This document shows positions 5,888-12,917 of a stretch of DNA of 12,917 nucleotides, in pieces. Below the pieces are notes generated by a model. That model had not been told where the DNA came from, did not search any database, and saw nothing but the letters and a program-made list of their open reading frames with translations. This DNA is from CAZQYC01 sp043746555 (GTDB lineage Bacteria > Pseudomonadota > Gammaproteobacteria > Steroidobacterales > Steroidobacteraceae), in contig JAYTQU010000049.1 in the NCBI GenBank assembly GCA_043746555.1, positions 1-12,917 on the forward strand, read 5' to 3'. The position numbers and the translations under genes were made by a program. The stretch's first letter is position 1, and every line of letters begins with the position of its first letter.

Positions 5888-7248
5888 GGTGCAGTTGCGA
5901 AACCGACAATCTGCTCGGCCAGCACTTGATACCGATCGCCGAAGTGATGGCCGTCGCCGATTTTGACCGACCGCACGTGTCCGCTCGAGAGACTCGGACA
6001 CTGGGAATCCTTTTCGCCTTCACCGTACACGCACAACACGGGCATTTGCAGTCGTTCCACCTCCGGCTTAGTTGGCAGGCCGTGATGATCGGCGCCCAAC
6101 CAGGTCGTCACATGCACTTCGAAGTCGGCGGTTGTGGCGAGGCCGAGAAGATTCACGCCGGCGACGCGGCCGCGCAAGTCATACGGCAATCGATTCACGA
6201 CAAATGCGGCGATGTCCGCACCGAACGAATAGCCGACGATGAGCACGTCGCGTTTCTTCCACGCGGCGAGGTAGTGACGCAAAATACGCGCGACATCTTT
6301 CGCGGACTCGTCCGGCGAGCGTGGTTTCCAAAAGTATTGCAGGGAATTGAGCGCCACCACGTCGATACCGCGTTTCGCCAATTCTGCCGATGTGCCTTTA
6401 TCGATTGCCGCCCAACCGCCGTCCCCGGTCAAAAATAAAGCCATGCGCGACGTCGAGTTCCCGATCGCCCGCACTTCTTGCAATGGAAGGTCGCGCAACT
6501 CGTCGGTAAGTACTTTCTCGTCGCGATCGGGCTCCGCCAACTTTGCGACACTATTGATCAACGCACTGCGCCATTGATCGTCGTCACCGGCTTTTATATT
6601 GACCGCGCTTGCCGTGCCGACCTCATCGACAAATTTCCGCAACGCCTCCGTGGACAACGTCTTGTCGTCGCCGGCATGCAATGCAACCCACGGAGTACTC
6701 AACTGCACCGAAGGCTTGAGCGTTGTAATCATTTTTTTATCGACGGAGTAGCGCAGCTCGTAGCTTTGACAGAGTTTGAGCGGCGGCTTCCAGCGCGGTT
6801 GAAATCCCATCGTGAGCGTGCCGATGAAAGTTCCCGACGAACCCTGGGCCGCGACCGCATAGACTAACGATGCACCGATGCCCTCGCCGATCAACACCGG
6901 CCAGTGATAGCGAGCCGGACTAAAGCGTTTCTGTAATTCGTGGCTGAAGTCTTCGAACTCGCCGGCGATGTAAGAACACTTGTCGCGCGGCTTCGAGAGT
7001 TCCGCCGCATAGTGTTTGAGATCGATCCCCGCCACCAAAACGCCTTGATCCGCCAACGCATTCGCTAGTGCGGCGTCACGTTGCGTCCAGCCGTTCGCAT
7101 CGGAGAAGAACATTGCCGCGTGTCGCACTTGCCTTGGCTGGTAAATCATTGTCTCGCCGAAACGGCCGAACGAAAACTTGGCGACGTTCGCGGCGTACGC
7201 AATGCACGATACAGTCAGCAGAACCAACAACGATAGACAACGATTCAT
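5884..7248 (-). CDS. acvB: AcvB/VirJ-family periplasmic hydrolase (aminoacyl-phosphatidylglycerol hydrolase)
   Basis: A 454-residue exported protein with a signal peptide (hydrophobic 5-18, likely cleavage after AYA at 19). It has two related alpha/beta-hydrolase halves. The C-terminal VirJ domain (about 265-454) has GDGGW (275-279), nucleophile elbow GYSFGAD (339-345, S341) and a terminal DGHHF with the likely catalytic His (434/435). The N-terminal half repeats the pattern (SDANGW at 49-54; GEGIGAS at 121-127) but has Gly where the serine should be, so it is probably non-catalytic. In Agrobacterium, AcvB hydrolyses lysyl-phosphatidylglycerol made by LpiA. Here the gene starts four bases after the mprF stop, the same synthase-hydrolase pairing as in lpiA-acvB/atvA loci. 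Role: limiting or reversing lipid aminoacylation on the periplasmic face. No type IV secretion genes are nearby, so a VirJ-like secretion role has no contextual support. Confidence 0.88.
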   Translation of the reverse strand: MNRCLSLLVLLTVSCIAYAANVAKFSFGRFGETMIYQPRQVRHAAMFFSDANGWTQRDAALANALADQGVLVAGIDLKHYAAELSKPRDKCSYIAGEFEDFSHELQKRFSPARYHWPVLIGEGIGASLVYAVAAQGSSGTFIGTLTMGFQPRWKPPLKLCQSYELRYSVDKKMITTLKPSVQLSTPWVALHAGDDKTLSTEALRKFVDEVGTASAVNIKAGDDDQWRSALINSVAKLAEPDRDEKVLTDELRDLPLQEVRAIGNSTSRMALFLTGDGGWAAIDKGTSAELAKRGIDVVALNSLQYFWKPRSPDESAKDVARILRHYLAAWKKRDVLIVGYSFGADIAAFVVNRLPYDLRGRVAGVNLLGLATTADFEVHVTTWLGADHHGLPTKPEVERLQMPVLCVYGEGEKDSQCPSLSSGHVRSVKIGDGHHFGDRYQVLAEQIVGFATAP

Positions 7249-7252
7249 ACGG

Positions 7253-9838
7253 CTACTTGCTCACCAGTTCACGCACACCGCCGGAAATTAGGGTCGATAC
7301 GTCGAGCAGCACGCGCGGTAATGCCAAGCCTCCGGGAAAAGCCAAATAACGCGGTCGCCACGTCGGCAGAAATTTGCTCTTGTAATGCCGTAGTCCTTCG
7401 AAGTTATAAAACTGCTCGGCATACTTGAACACGAAATTGCCGACGCGATGCCACGCGGGCGCTAGCGCGTGCGTTTCCAATCCGTACAGCGGCGCCATTC
7501 CCAAGTTAAACCACTGATAATTGTTCTGTTTCCCCCATAGCATCAACTCGATAAACAAAAAATCCATCGCGCTGCGCGGCGCATCCGGCACAAAGCGCAT
7601 CAAGTCAACCGACAACTCTTCGCGACCGCCGCTGGTCCACACATTGGCGAACGCGACGATGGCACCTTCGGCGCGCACCAACGCCATCGGAAAGCGCGCC
7701 AGATAGCTTTCGTTGAATGAGCCGAGCGAAAAACCTTTTTCGTGCGTCGCCTTGTCCAATAGCCAAGCGTCCGATATTGCGCGCAATTGCGGCAGCAACG
7801 CCGGAACTCGTTCGGCGTCGACAATCTCGAACGTTGCGCCATCGCGTTCCGCGCGTCGCTTCGCTTGTCGCAAATCGGCACGCGGCCCACCTTCCAGAGT
7901 GAAATTCGCCAGCGACACGCGCGCCTCTTCGCCGAGCTTGACCAGCGATAATCCTAAGTCCACATACAAAGGCAAACATTCCGGCGTTACGTGATAAAAC
8001 ACGGTTCGTCCGGCGTGCAGATCGCACAGCTCGCGGTATTGCCACACGAGTTCGTCGCGGCGTTCGACTGCGCCGACCGGATCGCCAAGCGCAATCCAAC
8101 TGCGATTGACGATCTGATACATGATGAAGGCGTCGCCTTGCTCGTGAAACAACAATCGTTTATCGCCCGTCAACACGACATTGGCCAGCGAATCCATACA
8201 CTGCGGCAAGACGGCGGCGGCCTGCTCCAAGTCGTGCGAGTTGGGCGACAATTTCGCGGCTGGCGCCGGCGCGAGCCAATTAAATAAGATTAACGCACTC
8301 GCGATCACGCCGGTCACCAACAATGCGCGCAAGACGCGCGGAGCATCGGCGTGCGTCGCAAACGTCCACCACAAATCGCTGGAATACTCCATATGACGGT
8401 GCGCGAAGAAGCCGAGCCACGTTGTAACGGTCAGCACGATGATGATGCTGACAATCCATGGCGGCGAAAAACGCAATGTGCCCAATGCCGCTGGACGATA
8501 AAACGCGGTTCGCCCCCAATAGAGCACGAGTAACGCCACGGACAAGATGATGGCTTCTTCGAAATCGAATCCTTTCAATAGCGATGCGACAGCGCCGACC
8601 AACAACAACCAAAACGTTAGGTGATAGGCTGCGGATAAGCGGCGAAACAAGCCGCGCGCCACCACCAACAATCCGAGACCCACCACACTGCCGACCAGGT
8701 GCGACAACTCCAACACCGGCAACGGCACAAAGCGATGTAAGGAACGCAATCGCACATCGATCGCAGGCGTTGCGCCCGATAGCAGCAGCACGGCGCCCGA
8801 TACGAAGATGAGTACGCCCGCCAACTGCGGCGCAATGGGTTTTACGTACGCACTCGCCAAGGCATTGACTCGACCGATGACGCTGCGTTGCCGCCACGCT
8901 TCGACGATTACGAACATGACAGTCGCCAGCGCGAGCGGCGCCCAGTAGTACACCAGTCGATAAACCAACAACGAACCGAGCAATTGATCGCCGGGAATCG
9001 TCGGTAGCAGCAGCAACATCACGGTTTCGAATACACCGAGTCCGGCGGGAACGCTGCTCACCAATCCCGCTAACACTGCCGCAGCGTACGCGCCGCTAAA
9101 CGCCAGTAACGGCGGCCGCTCGCTCGCCGGCAATAACAACCACAATGCGGAAGAAGCGACGACCATATCGACCACGGCGAGAGCGAGTTGCGGTAACGCG
9201 GTCCGAACACCCGGTGGTTTCAGCGACCAGCCCCGAATCGTGAATTGTCCGCGCGCGATCATCGCCCAAAAAAGATAGAGCGCCGCAAGACTTAACGCGA
9301 TGATGCCGAATGCTTGAATGAGGTCGGCATCCAAACCGGAGGCGGCGGCAACAACTTGCGGCTGAAGCAACAAACCGCTCCCGCCGACAATCGCGAGACC
9401 GAGAAACGTTGTGAGCGAGCAAAAGCCCACGACCGTCGCCACATCGACCACGCCCAATCCCATCGCGGAATACAAGCGATAACGCAACGCGGCGCCGGAG
9501 AACGCCGCGACGCCGACGTTGTGTCCGAAGGCGTACGCCATGAACGACACCAACGCCGTGCGACGATAAGGAACCTGTCGGCCCGCGTATTTCAATCCCA
9601 ATGCGTCGAAGCCGGTGAGCAACAAGTAACTGATCGCGGCAAAGACGGCTGCCGTGCCGACGCTGGCGGCCGGAATGCCGCGGATGTGACCTAAAACGTC
9701 GCGCCACCGATATTGGGCCATCAACCGGTGCACGACAAAAATAACGACTGCAAAAATCGCCAGCGACAGAAACGCCAGCGCCCAACGACGCAGGCCCGAG
9801 TGTCGACGCAATTCACTCTCTGTGGTCACAGCGTCCAT
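7253..9838 (-). CDS. mprF: bifunctional aminoacyl-phosphatidylglycerol synthetase/flippase MprF (LpiA)
   Basis: An inner-membrane protein of 861 residues, full length for MprF/LpiA. Residues 1-525 are strongly hydrophobic, with about 14 membrane segments (for example 18-38, 58-76, 136-158, 172-192, 287-312, 337-356, 405-424, 458-478, 502-522); this is the flippase part. Residues about 540-830 form the soluble synthetase domain, which transfers an aminoacyl group from tRNA to phosphatidylglycerol; recognisable parts include LGDPVG (584-589), LGEEARVSL (635-643), KGFSLG (701-706), and FNLGMAPLYGL (777-787). The product reduces surface negative charge and gives resistance to cationic peptides and acid. 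Lys or Ala specificity cannot be read here. The ATG start is 15 bases after the hotdog gene; acvB follows after four bases, giving a synthase-hydrolase pair. Confidence 0.95.
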   Translation of the reverse strand: MDAVTTESELRRHSGLRRWALAFLSLAIFAVVIFVVHRLMAQYRWRDVLGHIRGIPAASVGTAAVFAAISYLLLTGFDALGLKYAGRQVPYRRTALVSFMAYAFGHNVGVAAFSGAALRYRLYSAMGLGVVDVATVVGFCSLTTFLGLAIVGGSGLLLQPQVVAAASGLDADLIQAFGIIALSLAALYLFWAMIARGQFTIRGWSLKPPGVRTALPQLALAVVDMVVASSALWLLLPASERPPLLAFSGAYAAAVLAGLVSSVPAGLGVFETVMLLLLPTIPGDQLLGSLLVYRLVYYWAPLALATVMFVIVEAWRQRSVIGRVNALASAYVKPIAPQLAGVLIFVSGAVLLLSGATPAIDVRLRSLHRFVPLPVLELSHLVGSVVGLGLLVVARGLFRRLSAAYHLTFWLLLVGAVASLLKGFDFEEAIILSVALLVLYWGRTAFYRPAALGTLRFSPPWIVSIIIVLTVTTWLGFFAHRHMEYSSDLWWTFATHADAPRVLRALLVTGVIASALILFNWLAPAPAAKLSPNSHDLEQAAAVLPQCMDSLANVVLTGDKRLLFHEQGDAFIMYQIVNRSWIALGDPVGAVERRDELVWQYRELCDLHAGRTVFYHVTPECLPLYVDLGLSLVKLGEEARVSLANFTLEGGPRADLRQAKRRAERDGATFEIVDAERVPALLPQLRAISDAWLLDKATHEKGFSLGSFNESYLARFPMALVRAEGAIVAFANVWTSGGREELSVDLMRFVPDAPRSAMDFLFIELMLWGKQNNYQWFNLGMAPLYGLETHALAPAWHRVGNFVFKYAEQFYNFEGLRHYKSKFLPTWRPRYLAFPGGLALPRVLLDVSTLISGGVRELVSK

Positions 9839-9853
9839 GGATCTTTCACACTG

Positions 9854-10837
9854 CTATCCGCGCGCAGCCGGCGCAATCGCGCCGTACAAATTTGTCGCCT
9901 CGACAGTGTAGTCCGCATACGACTCTTTCAAACTTGCCGAATTTAGCAACATCGTGGCCAGCACGGTGTCGCCGCCGGGCGAATAGATTCGCGTGCGAAC
10001 CCACATGCTTTCGGTGCGGCGACTACCGCTTAGAAACACGACCTCGCGGTCGAGTTCGTAAGGCTCGCCGACGAACAACGGCCCATGAATCAAGCGTATT
10101 TCTTGATCGGCAAACAGCCCGACGACCGGACCGCGTACTGGAAACGGATCCGCGTCTTTCCGATATCCGCATAGCACGCTAAGCATCTCGATGGGAATGA
10201 TGGCTCGCCGCCACGGTGATGCCTGCGCGCCTTCGATCGTATAGCACGGCGATGATTCGGTAATCACCTGCAATTTGTCCGCAAGTGAAAACGGATACAA
10301 CGCGCCCATGTGTTGATTCATCTCCATGCGAATCGGAATGCGTTTACTACGCATGCCCACTTTCACATCGCGCAAGATCACCGGTTGATCGAGCGGCTTA
10401 AGCTCTGTCAACCGCTGCTCCAAGGCGGAGGGTGGATTACTCGCGCCTATCGACGCAGTGCCGCGCAGCACTTCGACTTCGGTGCCGTCTTCGCGCTGCA
10501 TCCATATCTCGGTTTGCGTTGCGCCGTCCTTTGGTTTCGCGATAAACGCTTTTACCTTGTCGCCTTCATAACACGCATTGCGATAATGCACCGACAGACA
10601 ACCTTGTTCCAACCAATTCACGCCCCAGAGCTTTACGCACAATGGAACGAACTGACTAAAGTGAGTGGGGCCTTCTATGGTGCCGCCCTTAAATCCCAAC
10701 TTCTGCGCCATTGCATCGTCGTGAATCGATACATGGCTGTCGTATTGCTGTTTCGCCAGCATTTGATGCGGCATGCGCCACGGACCGGCGATCGCGTCGT
10801 CGGCCTCCTCGAACTCTGTTGTAAAAAGTGCGGTCAT
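9854..10837 (-). CDS. MaoC-like double hotdog-fold protein, function unknown
   Basis: A cytosolic-looking protein of 327 residues with no signal peptide or membrane segment. The first half (about 25-135) resembles MaoC-type hydratase/dehydratase domains: HVSIHDDAMAQKLGF (35-49) followed by GGTIEGPTHFSQF fits the HxxAxxxGFxxxxxxG part of the hydratase motif, and WLEQGCLSVHYRNACYEGD fits the following hotdog strands. The usual Asp-x4-His catalytic arrangement is not clearly preserved. The second half (about 150-320) looks like another hotdog (GPVVGLFADQEIRLIHGPLF). Double hotdogs usually act on acyl-thioesters, but the reaction is not predictable here. ATG at 10837 overlaps the ycaQ stop in ATGA, with GGAG seven bases upstream, so translation is coupled. 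mprF follows after 15 bases. The fold is likely; the function is open. Confidence 0.7.
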   Translation of the reverse strand: MTALFTTEFEEADDAIAGPWRMPHQMLAKQQYDSHVSIHDDAMAQKLGFKGGTIEGPTHFSQFVPLCVKLWGVNWLEQGCLSVHYRNACYEGDKVKAFIAKPKDGATQTEIWMQREDGTEVEVLRGTASIGASNPPSALEQRLTELKPLDQPVILRDVKVGMRSKRIPIRMEMNQHMGALYPFSLADKLQVITESSPCYTIEGAQASPWRRAIIPIEMLSVLCGYRKDADPFPVRGPVVGLFADQEIRLIHGPLFVGEPYELDREVVFLSGSRRTESMWVRTRIYSPGGDTVLATMLLNSASLKESYADYTVEATNLYGAIAPAARG

Positions 10838-12039
10838 TTTGAGTCTCCAACTTCGATTCTATTCGCGCCGATTTGCGCCGCCAATACTTGTAAGGCCGCG
10901 TTGAGTTTGCTTTTTCGCTCGCGCGTCAATTTAACGCCCGGCTCCCACCAAACCTTATCGATCAACAATACTTGACGATCGCGATCGTGACGTGGATCGA
11001 GACGACCGATCAACCGATCGCACTCAAGAATCGGCAGCACATAGTAACCAAACTTGCGCTGCTTCGCGGGCACGAACGCTTCGAAACGATAGTCGAAGTT
11101 GAATAGTCGCAGCGCGCGCCGGCGGTCGCGAATGATGGGATCGAACGGCGCCAGCAGTCGAATACGGTCGGGTGCCTCGCCGGCGCGACGAACGCGCCTC
11201 TTCCAGTCGGCAAGCGCAAATGCTTTGCGTGGTTTGCTACCATCGCACGCCTCCACCATCACGGACACGATGAACCCGTCGGCAACATGACGTTCGCACC
11301 AGGCGAAGGCTTGCGCGATCGTAATGGCGTCGAAGAAAGCGGCGAGTTCGCCGGGCGTAGCGACACCGAGTCGCTCCATCGCTTCACGACACGCCCAGTC
11401 GATGTGTTCGTCGTCCGTCGGTGTAATCTTTGTATGTGCATCGGGGAGCACGCGCTCGGTAAGATCGTAGACTTTCTGAAAACGATCGCGTCTGCGAATG
11501 GCTAATCGACCTGTGTGCCAGAGAAACTCAAGCGCGGTTTTCTCCGGCGTCCAATCCCACCAACCCGTGGCGGGTTTATCGGCAACTCTCTCGAAATCGC
11601 TGGTGCGAAGCGGACCCTCGCATTCGACACGCTCATACACGCGTGCAATGGTTTGCTCGGCGTTGTCGCCTAAACGATGCGTAAACCAGCGCGACCTTCG
11701 CAGCCGCTGATCGGTCTTTGCAAAACGCGGCTTCCAATGCTGGAACCATTCGATGGGAATGAATGCGGCATCGTGCGTCCAATGTTCGAACAGTGCTCGC
11801 TTGCGAAAGGCGGCTTGTTCTACGTGCTCGGCTCGATAGTCGTCGAGTCGCGCGCCGAGAATCAAATGATGCGCGCGTTCCACGCGTTGAATCGAGTCGA
11901 CTTGCACAAAGCCTAGTTGTCGAACAATCTTGGCAACGGCGATCGGTCCGGCTCGACGCGCCGGATCGTTGAGCAAACCTTGACCGCCGAGCAATAGACT
12001 TCTCGCCGCGTCGGCAGACACAATCGGCAGCGACGACAT
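10834..12039 (-). CDS. YcaQ/AlkX-like winged-helix DNA glycosylase (HTH_42 family)
   Basis: A 401-residue protein of the HTH_42 winged-helix family. The segment LGFVQVDSIQRVERAHHLIL (43-62) contains Q46-V47-D48, the Q-hydrophobic-D motif of the YcaQ/AlkX branch (AlkZ proteins have QxQ instead). Further family features are HxxFEHWTHDAAFIP-like sequence near 84-94, GWWDWTPEKTALEFLWHTG (158-176), and the C-terminal LLAPFDPIIRDRRRALRLFNFDYRFE region with YYVLPIL and DRLIGRLDPRHDR. E. coli YcaQ unhooks DNA interstrand crosslinks and removes alkylated bases. The length is close to the E. coli protein. The start ATG lies 18 bases after uppP, with no clear ribosome-binding site; the stop overlaps the hotdog gene start. 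It is an unusual repair enzyme inside an envelope gene cluster. Confidence 0.88.
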   Translation of the reverse strand: MSSLPIVSADAARSLLLGGQGLLNDPARRAGPIAVAKIVRQLGFVQVDSIQRVERAHHLILGARLDDYRAEHVEQAAFRKRALFEHWTHDAAFIPIEWFQHWKPRFAKTDQRLRRSRWFTHRLGDNAEQTIARVYERVECEGPLRTSDFERVADKPATGWWDWTPEKTALEFLWHTGRLAIRRRDRFQKVYDLTERVLPDAHTKITPTDDEHIDWACREAMERLGVATPGELAAFFDAITIAQAFAWCERHVADGFIVSVMVEACDGSKPRKAFALADWKRRVRRAGEAPDRIRLLAPFDPIIRDRRRALRLFNFDYRFEAFVPAKQRKFGYYVLPILECDRLIGRLDPRHDRDRQVLLIDKVWWEPGVKLTRERKSKLNAALQVLAAQIGANRIEVGDSK

Positions 12040-12057
12040 GGATTAAATTCGCGTTGG

Positions 12058-12849
12058 CTACCGCAACGCAATCAAGAGAATCGCGCCCAGCGCAATCCGA
12101 TACCAAGCAAAGATCGTGAAGCGATGCGTTTGAATATATTTGAGCAACCATTTCACCGCGATAAACGCCACAACCGCCGAAACGGCAAATCCAATTCCTA
12201 ACGATTGCCAGTCGACGCCGTCGACGCCGCCGTCCTTTATCGTCTTTAACAGTGAATAGCCGGTGGCCGCAAACATGGTGGGAATGCCGACTAGAAAAGC
12301 GAATTCCGTCGCTGCCGGACGCGAGGTCGTACCTGCCAACATCGCGGCAAAGATGGTCGCCGCGGATCGCGAAGTGCCGGGAAACACCGCAGCGAGAATC
12401 TGGCAAGCGCCGACCCATGCGGCCACATTCCAACTGACGTATGAATTCGGAATGCGCTTTACGATGATGAATTCGACTACCAGGATCGCAATGCCGCCAA
12501 TGATCAACGCCCAGGCGATCGGCGTGACGTCTTCAGGCAATTCGAACTTGAAATGCTTTGCGGTTAGACCGCCCACAGCCGTGATCGCGAACGCAAGGAT
12601 AAGTTTCAGCAGATAATCCCGATTGGAAGCCACGCCAAACTTCGTAAATAGAATATCTGTCAGCCGCTGCCGATACACCACCACGATAGCGAGAATCGCA
12701 CCGGCTTGAATTCCGATGTTGAACACCTCGGGGCGCGGCTTCAACCAGTGTTCGGCAATCAAAAGGTGTCCGGTGCTCGAAATCGGCAAAAACTCCGTAA
12801 TGCCTTCGATGATCCCAAGCAGGATGACTTGCAATAAATTATTGTCCAC
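12058..12849 (-). CDS. uppP: undecaprenyl-diphosphatase UppP (BacA)
   Basis: This integral membrane phosphatase dephosphorylates undecaprenyl pyrophosphate so the carrier lipid can be reused for peptidoglycan and other surface polymers; extra copies give bacitracin resistance. With the GTG start at 12849 the protein has 263 residues. The two diagnostic motifs are present: EGITEFLPISSTGH (15-28) and PGTSRSAAT (157-165), with several hydrophobic spans between and after them. The start is ambiguous: a TTG at 12855 would add two residues, but the purine-rich GAGA at 12857-12860 is seven bases from the GTG and only two from the TTG, so I prefer the GTG. An in-frame TGA at 12859-12861 rules out anything longer. 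It is the first gene of the minus-strand cluster that continues through ycaQ. The 62 bases upstream to the window edge show no clear promoter. Confidence 0.95.
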   Translation of the reverse strand: MDNNLLQVILLGIIEGITEFLPISSTGHLLIAEHWLKPRPEVFNIGIQAGAILAIVVVYRQRLTDILFTKFGVASNRDYLLKLILAFAITAVGGLTAKHFKFELPEDVTPIAWALIIGGIAILVVEFIIVKRIPNSYVSWNVAAWVGACQILAAVFPGTSRSAATIFAAMLAGTTSRPAATEFAFLVGIPTMFAATGYSLLKTIKDGGVDGVDWQSLGIGFAVSAVVAFIAVKWLLKYIQTHRFTIFAWYRIALGAILLIALR

Positions 12850-12917
12850 GTTCAATTCTCAATTCGTACGTTGAATGCATTCCTAGCGAGCGCAGCCATC
12901 CGGTTTGAATACGCGCT

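Noticed and set aside
5926..6438. 170-codon plus-strand frame opposite acvB, plus other long frames opposite or within mprF (8280-8897, 9096-9785)
   Set aside because: All sit inside genes with clear motifs and have shadow-like composition.
10310..10975. 221-codon plus-strand frame opposite the hotdog gene
   Set aside because: It is antisense to a recognisable protein, with no ribosome-binding site and no family resemblance.
11633..12433. 266-codon minus-strand frame across the uppP/ycaQ junction
   Set aside because: It overlaps both real genes in another frame of the same strand and is very rich in Arg, Cys and Ser, which is typical of a shadow frame.

Overview
The window is moderately GC-rich bacterial chromosome with densely packed genes. 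The gene families present (QueD, a SDR/HSL-lipase pair, an MprF/LpiA-AcvB pair, YcaQ, a PIF1-type helicase) and the envelope genes suggest a Gram-negative proteobacterium. I lean to Gammaproteobacteria, but no rRNA or other marker is present to settle this. I see no tRNA or rRNA gene, CRISPR array, insertion sequence or phage gene.

Left region (1-1930). The 3' end of an alpha/beta-hydrolase gene enters from the left edge. It converges on a decayed second copy of the queD 3' end, followed by a HEPN/MNT toxin-antitoxin pair and an intact queD (7-deazaguanine / queuosine pathway). From queD to the remnant, everything reads on the minus strand. The toxin-antitoxin pair is therefore bracketed by a complete queD and a degraded queD tail in the same orientation.

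Middle region (2002-5887). Divergent from queD is a large PIF1-like helicase with a C-terminal helix-turn-helix extension. It is followed by an intact short-chain dehydrogenase and, 26 bases later, a dead HSL-type lipase/esterase gene that has lost its middle (including the nucleophile elbow) and carries a frameshift.

Right region (5884-12849). Five minus-strand genes lie head to tail with gaps of at most 18 bases or a 4-base overlap: uppP, ycaQ-like, a MaoC-like double hotdog protein, mprF and acvB. They look like one transcription unit of about 7 kb. UppP recycles undecaprenyl carrier lipid, MprF makes and flips aminoacyl-phosphatidylglycerol, and AcvB is the periplasmic hydrolase that in known cases removes the aminoacyl group. 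A DNA-crosslink glycosylase relative and an acyl-type hotdog protein of unknown role sit between them.

Nothing here is a clearly new system. The points most worth a second look are the queD-bracketed HEPN/MNT locus, the composition of the uppP-to-acvB cluster (especially the hotdog protein next to mprF), and the two gene remnants.
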